From Fistulifera solaris (lineage: Eukaryota > Bacillariophyta > Bacillariophyceae > Naviculales > Stauroneidaceae): 64,000 nucleotides of DNA. The notes beneath the pieces were generated by a model that saw only the letters and a list, made by a program, of their open reading frames with translations, had not been told where the DNA came from and did no database searches. Positions 42,837 to 51,670 of the stretch are shown here, in pieces. Positions within the stretch are counted from its first letter, which is position 1. Each line of letters opens with the position of its first letter. Location: positions 372,001 to 436,000 of the forward strand of contig AP026148.1 of NCBI GenBank assembly GCA_030295235.1, read 5' to 3'. A program made the translations under genes and the position numbers.

Positions 42837-44048
42837 TTATAGTTTGCTTCTTCTTTGTGACCCCAGCGTTTCCAGTTCTTGATCTACAGGTCGAAAAAAC
42901 GATTCCACATACTCTGCTGTGACATCTTCGAGTGTGGCCGGGTCCCACGAAGGGCTTCTATCCTTATCTACAACGGCAGCTCGCACGCCTTCGTAAAAAT
43001 CCGATCTACGGCTTCCTGTTGCGCGCAAGCATCCTTGCGTCATCCGAAATTCCATTCGTAACGCATCGCCGATGTTGGTCGCCGCCGCACCACGTTCAAG
43101 ACCCAGAAACGTTATTTTCAGACTTGTGGGCGACATTTTACTCATAATCGAACGAGTTTTCCCGGCAAAGGAATCTGGATCCGATCCCGAAAGTGCTGTC
43201 ATAATATCTTCGACACTCTTTGGGGTGCCGAAATATTTGTCAATATCCTTTCTATCTTGAGCTAGGGAGCATTCGTCGGGCCTAGGATGGGTTATTTCGT
43301 GAAAAGCGTCGAGTACGGAGTCGAAGGGATTTGCAGAGTCACTTGTACTCGCTGTGACTAACTCTTGCTCGAGCTGACCCAGTTTCTCTGACGACACGTA
43401 GTGCGTCGCCAAACCGGTGTAGATCAAATCTGCGGGCATGAGACGTCGTCCAGTTAGTGCTATGTAACGAGCCAGTGGCAGCGACAGCATGCGCGGCATC
43501 CAAAACATCGATCCGATGTCGGGGAACAAGCCGATGCTTGTCTCTGGCATGGCAAACACCGTTCTCTCTGTTGCAATTCTGTACTTTCCGTAGATTGAAA
43601 TACCCACGCCTCCTCCCATGACGATGCCATCCCAGAACGAAATGACCACAGGATTTTTTCTGTGTATCGGAATACCGTTGTCCTGATAAGAAGCCATAGA
43701 AGACGTTGTTAACGCTGCTAGGTAATCGTTCAGTAGGTATATTTGACGAAAAAATTCAGAAGCATGTGGCGGTGGCTTGCCTCGTCCGCAATGTGTTTCT
43801 GCTACATCCTCTTCATACAAACGCTTCAGATCTCCACCAGCACAGAATGCAGGAATCATACCATTCTCTTTAATCGACTTTATTAATATTCCGGAAGGAC
43901 AATTGTCTTGCTGAATCCATTCCTCTAGGGCGTCGCGTATGCAATTTATCATGTCGAGGGACACGGCATTCAGTGTCTTCGAATTATTAAGCAGAAGCAC
44001 GCCCAAGTTTGCCGATCGCGAAGGCAATAGGTGCGGCGTGAGTCGCAT
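42837..44048 (-). CDS. 3-hydroxyisobutyryl-CoA hydrolase, peroxisomal copy (ends SKL)
   Basis: 403 residues, crotonase fold. Key stretches: FCAGGDLKRLYEED, GIVMGGGVGISIYGKYRIAT, MPETSIGLFPDIG and SMFWMPRM, which is the HIBCH-type GLFPDxG motif rather than that of enoyl-CoA hydratase. HIBCH cleaves 3-hydroxyisobutyryl-CoA in valine breakdown. The C-terminus is GSQRRSKL, a PTS1; Arabidopsis CHY1 is likewise a peroxisomal hydrolase of this family. No mitochondrial presequence is present. It shares a 411-bp identical block with its tandem copy at 44416-45663. Its last exon abuts the convergent acyl-CoA synthetase gene. Confidence 0.9.
   Translation of the reverse strand: MRLTPHLLPSRSANLGVLLLNNSKTLNAVSLDMINCIRDALEEWIQQDNCPSGILIKSIKENGMIPAFCAGGDLKRLYEEDVAETHCGRGKPPPHASEFFRQIYLLNDYLAALTTSSMASYQDNGIPIHRKNPVVISFWDGIVMGGGVGISIYGKYRIATERTVFAMPETSIGLFPDIGSMFWMPRMLSLPLARYIALTGRRLMPADLIYTGLATHYVSSEKLGQLEQELVTASTSDSANPFDSVLDAFHEITHPRPDECSLAQDRKDIDKYFGTPKSVEDIMTALSGSDPDSFAGKTRSIMSKMSPTSLKITFLGLERGAAATNIGDALRMEFRMTQGCLRATGSRRSDFYEGVRAAVVDKDRSPSWDPATLEDVTAEYVESFFRPVDQELETLGSQRRSKL
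43076..43486 (-). repeat. 411-bp block identical to 44691-45101
   Basis: Base-for-base comparison shows complete identity between 43076-43486 and 44691-45101, with abrupt divergence on the left edge (CGCCGATGT versus CGCTCATGC) and a single-base switch at the right edge (G 43487 versus A 45102). Outside the block the copies differ at many sites, so the block is best explained by recent gene conversion. Confidence 0.9.
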
Positions 44049-44415
44049 CTCTTTATGAATATACAGGAAACGAATTTTAATTGAAGATCATCAATTAGAT
44101 TGGCATTTCAAAATGCAGGCATGTGACTTGAGCGAAAACGAGCTAATTTTTGTTAAAGCTGGGACGAAGAAAAGGAGAACAAACTCGTGTCTCCGTCTTG
44201 TAGTACTCTAACACGTTTTGTATTACTGGTTGAGTGAAGAACACATCGGCTTTCTCCGTCGCTGTAGACGTTGGATGCTCTCTAGAGGGTGAAGTTTGAT
44301 CCACAAGCTCTGTTATGCTGAGACTTTTACTGAAATGATAGCGACAGGACAAGCTAAATAGCCACCGATACCGTTTATTAAGTGGCGCAAAAATTCATTC
44401 CATGCAGCACGTGAT
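44049..44415. other. Intergenic, 367 bp between tandem hydrolase genes
   Basis: Holds the promoter of the SKL copy. A 69-residue minus frame (44143-44352) lacks family features. No repeat of the gene bodies extends here. Confidence 0.4.
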
Positions 44416-45663
44416 TCAGTAAGGATACGGATTGACAATTCTCCTCGCCGCCATCACCTTATGTTGTTCTTCCATTCCAGGAAACTCCAGTTCGTGCTCT
44501 ATAGGTTCAAAAAAGGATTCCACATACTCTGCTGTGACATCTTCGAGTGTGGCCGGATTCCAAGAAGGATTTCTATCTTTGTCGACAAGGGCAGCTCGGA
44601 CACCCTCATAAAAATCCGATCTACGGCTTCCTGTTGCGCGCAAGCATCCTTGAGCCATGCGATATTCCATTCGTAGGGCGTCGCTCATGCTGGTCGCCGC
44701 CGCACCACGTTCAAGACCCAGAAACGTTATTTTCAGACTTGTGGGCGACATTTTACTCATAATCGAACGAGTTTTCCCGGCAAAGGAATCTGGATCCGAT
44801 CCCGAAAGTGCTGTCATAATATCTTCGACACTCTTTGGGGTGCCGAAATATTTGTCAATATCCTTTCTATCTTGAGCTAGGGAGCATTCGTCGGGCCTAG
44901 GATGGGTTATTTCGTGAAAAGCGTCGAGTACGGAGTCGAAGGGATTTGCAGAGTCACTTGTACTCGCTGTGACTAACTCTTGCTCGAGCTGACCCAGTTT
45001 CTCTGACGACACGTAGTGCGTCGCCAAACCGGTGTAGATCAAATCTGCGGGCATGAGACGTCGTCCAGTTAGTGCTATGTAACGAGCCAGTGGCAGCGAC
45101 AACATGCGCGGCATCCAAAAGGTGGACCCTATGTCGGGGAACAAACCGATGCTTGTCTCTGGCATGGCAAACACCGTTCTCTCTGTTGCTATTCTGTACT
45201 TTCCATAGATGGAAATACCCACACCTCCTCCCATGACGATGCCATCCCAGAAAGAAAGCACAGTGGGATTTTTGGAATACCTCGGAAAAGGGTTGTCGTG
45301 ATAAGATGCCAACGCGGACGTTGTGAAAGAAGCAAGAAAGTTGTTCAGAAGATATTCTTGTCGAAAAAATTCAGAAGAATGGAGCCCTGGTTTTCCTTGA
45401 CCGACACCTTCCTCCGTCAAACCGGTCTGATAGAGATGTTTGATGTCGCCGCCAGCACAGAATGCAGGAGCTTTATTCTCGTCCTTTGATGATTTTATGA
45501 GAACTCCCGAGGGGCAGTCTTCTTGCTTCACCCATTCATTCAATACATCTTGCATACACTGGATCATCTCAAGAGATACGGCGTTCAGAGCCTTCGGATT
45601 GTTGAGCAGCAGGACCCCGAGGTTGGAGGATCGAGATGGCAATAAGTGAGGAGTGAAACGCAT
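44416..45663 (-). CDS. 3-hydroxyisobutyryl-CoA hydrolase, tandem copy without PTS1
   Basis: 415 residues. Same architecture as the neighbour (FCAGGDIKHLYQTG, GIVMGGGVGISIYGKY, SIGLFPDIGSTFWMPRM), about 80-85 % identical in the unconverted parts. The C-terminus is longer and ends RIVNPYPY, so the PTS1 present in the sister gene is absent; it also lacks an evident N-terminal presequence. The pair is a head-to-tail tandem duplication on the minus strand, 367 bp apart. The two copies probably differ in location, one peroxisomal and one cytosolic or elsewhere. Confidence 0.9.
   Translation of the reverse strand: MRFTPHLLPSRSSNLGVLLLNNPKALNAVSLEMIQCMQDVLNEWVKQEDCPSGVLIKSSKDENKAPAFCAGGDIKHLYQTGLTEEGVGQGKPGLHSSEFFRQEYLLNNFLASFTTSALASYHDNPFPRYSKNPTVLSFWDGIVMGGGVGISIYGKYRIATERTVFAMPETSIGLFPDIGSTFWMPRMLSLPLARYIALTGRRLMPADLIYTGLATHYVSSEKLGQLEQELVTASTSDSANPFDSVLDAFHEITHPRPDECSLAQDRKDIDKYFGTPKSVEDIMTALSGSDPDSFAGKTRSIMSKMSPTSLKITFLGLERGAAATSMSDALRMEYRMAQGCLRATGSRRSDFYEGVRAALVDKDRNPSWNPATLEDVTAEYVESFFEPIEHELEFPGMEEQHKVMAARRIVNPYPY
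44691..45101 (-). repeat. 411-bp block identical to 43076-43486
   Basis: Partner of the identical block in the first hydrolase gene; see that entry for the edges. Confidence 0.9.
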
Positions 45664-46129
45664 GATTCCTCAAAACTTAAATATCAATAGAATTATCGAT
45701 AATTTTAGTAACTGAATTGAATCATGAATGATTCATTATTATTATAAACTATTGAATAGGATAGCAACGAACGAATTTATTAGGATGGCATGAAGTCATT
45801 TCTATTTTTCGATCTTTGTCGAAGTTGCAAATCGTAACTTCGCACTGGTACTTTCACACTAGTATATACTGTACCCCTACCGTCGTTTGGCGTCTGGCCT
45901 TCACGCCTAGTCTTCGCGATCGCCGAACTCAACGCCGCGCCAAAACGTTGCGCCAAACACATGCTGTCGTCGTCCGTCGACGCGTCCATCCTACTTCCAC
46001 CACCTTTTTTTTCATCTTGTTTCTCAATTCAACGGCGTTTGACGGAATAACAACAATAGGAAACAAACGACCGAATCTTTTGTATGATAACAAGATCGAA
46101 CCAAATTCGCAAAGGAAGGTCTCCAGCCG
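45664..46129. promoter_or_regulatory. Divergent intergenic region, 466 bp
   Basis: Between the tandem hydrolase copy (minus) and the small secreted protein gene (plus). AT-rich near 45665-45780, including ATGAATGATTCATTATTATT. No clear element. Confidence 0.4.
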
Positions 46130-46799
46130 GTGAGAAGGCCCACGGGGGCTTTCATTGCAAGTTTCATTTTATCATTATTTGGCTCTTCCTTCACGTGCCG
46201 TCAATTGCTGTTCGACCTTCATTCTCCAGAAGCTCTTCATCAAACTTGCGATCACCTGTTGGTTTTGATAGCACACAATTCTTTCGAATTGCGAATTTTT
46301 ATGTTGTCAATGACGGAAATTCGACTCACGTCAAACAAGATGATCAACTTTCCCGATGGGGATTTGATACAGAGATGAAGGAGTCGAGTGTAGATGATTA
46401 CATCGAGTTTCTCAACAGACGTCACTACCACTTGACGAGTGAAAGGGACGAGTCGGAAAGCGAACTGCGATTTTATTTGCGAAAATGGCTCACAAAAAGC
46501 GTGCAAGGGGCAATGCGCTACCACTGCGGCACCCCTCTTTACTACCTCTGGAACAGGCGCCTCTACCGAAAAACGATTTGAAGCGGCCTCGAAATGCTTT
46601 TTTGACTGCCGTAAATACGAACTTTAGAAAGCTAGTCAAATTTTGGTCAGAACAGATGACGCGCACAGTCAAGTTGGCTCAGCGCCACCTACAGGAGTTA
46701 CCCGCGACTCTTCGAAAATATGGCTCTTGGTTAAAAATACTTATGCAGTCATTAAGCAACCTCTTCATCGGGGGCTCCAGGACGAGAAGGATTGAGTGA
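46130..46799 (+). CDS. Small secreted protein, paralogue A
   Basis: Not a known family. The start at ATG 46130 gives a signal peptide (MRRPTGAFIASFILSLFGSS). The following frame, read after one missing base near 46188-46200, shares the motif ESSVDDYIEFLNRRHYHL with the next gene (ESVDAYLEFLHNRYSRM). A second shift near A5 46494-46498 or G4 46507-46510 leads to a helical, basic C-terminal half (NTNFRKLVKFWSEQMTRTVK). About 223 residues; no transmembrane helix beyond the signal. Tandem with 47407-47985, same strand. The signal peptide and paralogue motif make it a real gene despite the broken frame. Confidence 0.55.
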
Positions 46800-47406
46800 C
46801 AAGCAACTACTTTTCCCCAATCAAGCGAGCAGCAGCTTTGGGTTGCGCCTCAAGATCTTGATTCTCGATTGGTGAAACTGCATGTTGTATATATGTTATA
46901 ATGTTGTTAAATTATGTTGTTTCTTACCAAATCCTTGAAATTAGACTAAGGTTAGTAAAAGCCGTTCCCACCGAGGCACTAACATCTTGAGTGCATGGCT
47001 TTAATTTTTACCGACGCTATCCACGCTGGTAAAAGTACACAAACAGTTGTATCGCAAAATCGACCGCAATGGTATATTCGGTGTTTAAATTATACCGAAA
47101 TTGTCACACTCTTCCATAGAAAGTAGTGGCCTTCAAGTTGCGTTTTGGAACTTGGCATCTGGCACCTAATCTCAAAACGGAAGGTAGAGTCTCCACTATA
47201 CGCTCGAAAGTACAAGGACCAAAGGTTGGAATTCTAAATAATGGAATAATCGTGAAGCATCGGAGAAGCGCAGGAATGAAAAAGTCCGCGAATTAAAATT
47301 TTGGATCCCATAAACAAAAACTCCCCCATCTCCAATGCATCTTTTATTTTTACACAAACTAGACGATCCATACAACCAGAGATACAACAACAATACTATC
47401 AACAGC
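46800..47406. other. Intergenic, 607 bp
   Basis: Between the two secreted paralogues, AT-rich with a TATATATGTTATAATG stretch near 46888-46903. No gene seen. Confidence 0.4.
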
Positions 47407-47985
47407 ATGAAAGCGAAGCACCTGTTACATTTATTTTCAGCGTACTTACTCGCGACCGTATCATACGCTTTGCAAGGGCGAGTTGCACCTTTGAGAGAGT
47501 TCACTAGACTGAATTACAAAGAGGAATACATTGTTGCCCATCATGTGCAATCTTCGGAGCAGCAGGAAAGTGTCGATGCATATTTGGAGTTCCTTCACAA
47601 TCGATACAGTCGAATGAATGACGAAACAGAGCTTATTGTAGGCAGCACTGGAAGAAAAAGCTCGCCTACATGGCAACATTCAAGCTTCGAAGACGTTGGC
47701 GCCTTGGAGGCGCTCGGTTTATCCAGTCTTGCTAGCCAAAAGCTTTTGCATAAATATCACATGACATCAAAGACTCCATCAATTGAAAGCAAACTGAGCT
47801 CAGGACTAAGCAAGGTTACGGGCGTACTTGTTCTACTTAGGAAACGCTTCATCGCTCTTTATGAAGCCAAACTTCGCGCCCTTTCGTCAGTTCTGCTGCA
47901 CGCAATAAGGACAATGCCTCAGAGTTTCAAGAAATTGATTACTCTTGGTGGCGGGAAGCAGTCCCTTTGTTGTCCATGTCTTTGA
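47407..47985 (+). CDS. Small secreted protein, paralogue B
   Basis: 192 residues from ATG 47407, chosen because it opens a signal peptide (MKAKHLLHLFSAYLLATVSYA); an in-frame ATG 24 codons upstream would bury it. It carries ESVDAYLEFLHNRYSRM, shared with the upstream paralogue, then a Ser-rich link and an amphipathic helical C-terminal half (KVTGVLVLLRKRFIALYEAK). It ends SLCCPCL. No transmembrane segment is certain. Secreted or plastid-routed; function unknown. Confidence 0.6.
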   Translation: MKAKHLLHLFSAYLLATVSYALQGRVAPLREFTRLNYKEEYIVAHHVQSSEQQESVDAYLEFLHNRYSRMNDETELIVGSTGRKSSPTWQHSSFEDVGALEALGLSSLASQKLLHKYHMTSKTPSIESKLSSGLSKVTGVLVLLRKRFIALYEAKLRALSSVLLHAIRTMPQSFKKLITLGGGKQSLCCPCL

Positions 47986-48710
47986 TATCTGTTTTTCTCT
48001 TTTCAGTTGTTCGCCCGTTGAATCAGAGTCTTCTCAACGGCGCTTTGCAGCAAGTTACTAGAGCCTGAAGAAGTTTATGCGCGGTTTTGAGAGGATCACT
48101 AAAGGAATATATGTTGGATTTTGCAAGTGTTAACGGGTGCAGCGTCAAGAGCGCGATTTTTCATAAAGAACAAGTGATCACACTGAGCTCCGGGTTGTCC
48201 TGGATTCGAAACTCATTATACACCTAGAATACGATAGACGATAAACACATAAATAACAATTAAATCTTTGATTCAGTTGTCCCTTTTTCTCTCTCTCTTT
48301 AAGAGCTCTTGCCTCGTCTCGATCCATCATCTTTCATCGCCCGAAGCATCACCTAGAAAATGGTCCCCCCTCAGTACGCTTAACTACATTTTGTTATAGA
48401 CTAATCACATAGTACCGTATTAAGTAGGGGTCGTGACCGTTCGCCAATTTTGGTCCGTTGCTGTTGAGCGCTGTGCAACCAGGCGTTATAGGTCCTTGCT
48501 ACCAGGATAGGACGTTAAAATTCTGCCTCCAAGTACAAGATTCTACGTAGAGTCGACGACGAGGCAGAATTTTAACTTTAACGCCGTTCGCTGGGAACGT
48601 ATTTACTTCCGCCCAACGTTTGTCGCGAGTCGCGAGGACATCTGTGTCCGTAGGAAACGTAAGCTAGAATTTCTTAGAATTAGTTTTCATTTAAGTCAAT
48701 AGGTGCCTGT
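47986..48710. other. Intergenic, 725 bp, with long inverted repeat
   Basis: Convergent space between secreted paralogue B and the MINDY gene. It holds the stem-loop at 48514-48576 and nothing else recognisable. Confidence 0.45.
48514..48576. repeat. Perfect 16-bp inverted repeat with 31-bp loop
   Basis: GTTAAAATTCTGCCTC (48514-48529) pairs perfectly with GAGGCAGAATTTTAAC (48561-48576). The loop itself holds the palindromes TCTACGTAGA and GTCGAC. Flanks also show a weaker symmetric GGCGTTA / TAACGCC pair (near 48482 and 48577), so the full inverted structure may span about 100 bp. Candidates are a small inverted-repeat transposon remnant or a transcribed hairpin. Confidence 0.7.
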
Positions 48711-50210
48711 CTAAGATACTATGCAGACTCTCGACGAGCTCTTCCCAGTGCGACTGTTGCTATTTGACGTTGCAGCAGTCCGGCGTCGATGTTCGGCTGC
48801 ACGCTGGTCCTCTTCTGCTTGCAGTTGACAGGCCAGATGGAGACTCTCCTGTTCAAAATTGTTGTTCTGTTTCTCTTGAAGCTGTATAGCCAAAAGTCGA
48901 TCGGTGTCTTCATGTGATTCCGGTTGGTTAACTGGGGGTGGTTTCCGAGCGTCGTCCGGTAATACATCATTCATTCCAGGAGGAGGTTCAACGATGCCGT
49001 GATATTCCCGTAAGCTTGCTTCCGTCGCTGCCGCCATGAGCTTGCCTTCCTGCTCGTCCAATCTCTGCTGCAGCGGTTTTTCTCCGGTAGCCGCCCGTCC
49101 TGACAATTCCAAAGCCAGCTGATAATCAGCATCTTCTTGACTGCTCATCGCCATCATTTGTTCAGGCGTCAGAGTAGGACCAAGCGAAAGGATTTGATCC
49201 TGCGATCCCAATGCCTTAAAATCACTATTTACATAATCCGTATCCCCATCAATCACATCCAAACGCTCCCACACAATCGCTGGCGAATTGGCATATCCGA
49301 GATCCGTCACCAACAAGTACAAATGTCCATCTTCGTGCTTGGTCAACGTTCCAAAGTGATTATTGCGGAAAAAGACACACAACTCGTTTACTTGAACGTT
49401 TTCACGCAACAGCTCCAATCCATAGTGAGTCAGCTGATGGCTCGTTTGATCCAAAAATTGTTGAGCCAGCAAAGCATCGTGCATTTCTTTTCCAGAAGCT
49501 CCGATTTCGTTTGCAGATCGTCCAGAGGGCTCATCAGTTCACTTTCTGAATTGACGTGCAATGCATCGATTCGACTTTTTATTTGCAACAGTTCCTCTCC
49601 TTTCTCTTGTGCATGAATGATTCTATCTATCAGAATGTTGTACGTATCGGAACCAACCGCACGAAACGTCGCTTCGTCCGTTATATCCACCAACCACCCG
49701 TGCACTAATTTACAGCGTAACATATCAAATGCCGTCAACTGCGCCGTATACTCGTAACCTGTAATCCCTTTGGTAAAAGCAGGATTCACATCCATTCCAA
49801 ATTGAAACTTCGGAATGTGTTCCATCAATTCATCGACATAGACCGCATGATCGTGTTCCGAGTTCGACATGGCGTGTTCGGCCAACATGTTGGCTATATT
49901 ATCCAATGATGCGATCCCTTTCCGGACCGCTTCCGATGGCAGAGTGCAGTCGCCTCGTAACAACAAGCAATTTGCTGCCGCTAAAAGAGGACAGGGTCCA
50001 TTCTCGTTCTGTAACAATATAAATCGATCGTGATTCTTAAAGACGCAACAAAATAGACTGGCTCAGGTTGATGTAGAAATAACGCTGCATTGCAGGACGC
50101 TGATGTGAAACCGAATCAAGTGTTCGTTTGGATGATTTGCTTACCTGATATTGCACCGTCTTCAATCGATACACCATCGTGATCGAGGGTGAACTATTCT
50201 CATTGCTCAT
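48711..50210 (-). CDS. MINDY-family (FAM63-like) deubiquitinase, two exons
   Basis: Exons (minus) 50210-50145 and 50008-48711, 136-bp intron, phase 0. The start is ATG 50210; an upstream frame begins only with TTG. Catalytic motif NENGPCPLLAAANCLLLRGD at the start of exon 2 carries the active Cys, and FFRNNHFGTLTKHEDGHLYL holds the His. The MINDY family cleaves long K48-linked ubiquitin chains. The C-terminal third has helical ubiquitin-interacting-like segments (QEDADYQLALELSG, DTDRLLAIQLQEKQ, LHLACQLQAEEDQ). The protein ends CIVS, a CaaX box, as in MINDY-1/2. One base is missing at T4 49488-49491. 454 residues; the intron falls just before the catalytic motif. Confidence 0.9.
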
Positions 50211-50600
50211 GGGTTTCAACTTGTTATTACTCTACCTCGTGGCTAGTTCTTTCCAGCTTTGGATGTTATGATGTTACGTAATATGAGAGAAGGATAATTG
50301 TTTCCAAGCTTCAGCTGCGTTTACTCACAAACGGAAATCACTCGTGCATATCCACTTTTTTCTCGATCTCGATCGTTGCATCGAAAGTCCAAAAACGGTC
50401 GGTTATGGATCTTGCCTGGAATGCCTGGAATGTACTCTCCGCACAAGAGTAGATCGGTTGCGGGAAAACCGGCATCGATGCGACGAAAACACGATCCTCC
50501 CGTCGCATCTTTCCCACAAATTATCAATCGATGCGACAAAACGCGCCGCCGTATCTTGTTTCACAAACGTAACTTGCATTGCAGCGAAAGAAAAAGCAAC
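50211..50600. promoter_or_regulatory. Divergent promoter of MINDY and MsrB with repeated ATGCGAC
   Basis: 390 bp between the two start codons. ATCGATGCGAC occurs at 50474-50484 and 50527-50537, and the inverse GTCGCAT at 50502-50508: three copies within ~65 bp. They are candidate binding sites in a bidirectional promoter. An open frame runs through this region into MsrB but has no signal peptide until ATG 50601. Confidence 0.45.
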
Positions 50601-51395
50601 ATGTACTTTTCAAACAGACGCATAACTGCATGTACACTGCTGCTTTGCTGTATTCTAGGAAAGGATTGCACAGCCTTTACACCGGCTGATGTAGCTTCTC
50701 GAAAGTCTTTGTCAATTCGAGCGTTTCAGGATCCGGGCGAGGATGATTTTTCCTCCTTTATTGATCAGAACCGAAGGAAATTGTGGATCCAAGGTGTCAC
50801 TCGCACACTCTCGGTCGGAGTACTCACAGCGGCACTGTTTTCGTGGACGCGACCGGTTTGGGCGGGAACACGTTCGAGAACAGATGGATATTCCGTGCAG
50901 AAATCAGAGGAAGCATGGAAAAAGCAACTCAGTGAGATGCAGTATTTTGTCTTGCGACAGGGTGGTACCGAACGACCGGGATACAGTATATTGGTAAAAG
51001 AGAAACGTTCGGGTGTGTACAAATGCGCGGGATGCGGTGCCGAGCTCTTCGCGTCCGGTGATAAATTTGCGTCGGGGACCGGTTGGCCGTCCTTTGCGCG
51101 GGGATTGATGGGTGTGGAAACGGAGATTGTTGATCCCATCACTGCGAAACTTTCCGGTGCCGAATTGCGATGCAAAACATGTGGAGGTCATCTCGGCGAC
51201 GTATTTCAGGATGGCTTTTTGTTTGTTGGGACGGAAGCGTTCAAAACAGGCAAACGTTATTGTATCGATGGTGCAGCTTTAGTTTTTGAATCAGAAGATG
51301 GTTCATTCTTGCGCGGAGATATTGCAGCAGAACAAAAGGAACCAGACTGGATGAATTCACCTAAGATTGCCTCGCGTAGTCGCGAGGACCCATGA
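50601..51395 (+). CDS. Methionine sulfoxide reductase B with plastid/thylakoid presequence
   Basis: The start at ATG 50601 gives a signal peptide (MYFSNRRITACTLLLCCILG) with Phe after DCTA, the diatom plastid-targeting pattern. A second hydrophobic stretch preceded by RR and ending in an A-x-A site (RTLSVGVLTAALFSWTRPVWA) looks like a twin-arginine thylakoid signal, so the mature enzyme may act in the thylakoid lumen. The catalytic domain (residues ~100-250) has the zinc CAGCGAELF and CKTCGGHLG pairs, SGTGWPSF, and the catalytic Cys in KRYCIDGAAL. MsrB reduces methionine-R-sulfoxide, often on protein. 264 residues. Divergent from MINDY. Confidence 0.92.
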   Translation: MYFSNRRITACTLLLCCILGKDCTAFTPADVASRKSLSIRAFQDPGEDDFSSFIDQNRRKLWIQGVTRTLSVGVLTAALFSWTRPVWAGTRSRTDGYSVQKSEEAWKKQLSEMQYFVLRQGGTERPGYSILVKEKRSGVYKCAGCGAELFASGDKFASGTGWPSFARGLMGVETEIVDPITAKLSGAELRCKTCGGHLGDVFQDGFLFVGTEAFKTGKRYCIDGAALVFESEDGSFLRGDIAAEQKEPDWMNSPKIASRSREDP

Positions 51396-51670
51396 AGTCC
51401 CGATGAGATGTTGCGTTGCCAAGTTGTTATTTCTTTATTTTTGGTTGCGCTTTTTTATGGTTAAATGACGGAATCAAGATTTTAAATAACTTCATTTCTC
51501 CGTATTCTTTGAGCTGTTTTTATTAGACAATTCGTGACTGGGATGCGTGACCGGCGAGTGGGCAACAATTATTGCCTAACGCCTAACCTTATTAAAACGT
51601 TTGACAATAACGACAACAAAACGATAAGATCCCAAGACGAAGGAGTGTATTACTCATTGCAATTCACGAC

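Noticed and set aside
44143-44352. 69-residue minus frame between the hydrolase copies
   Set aside because: No similarity to the flanking gene bodies and no features; treated as chance.
43072-44875. Plus-strand frames opposite the tandem hydrolases
   Set aside because: Antisense shadows duplicated along with the coding sequence.
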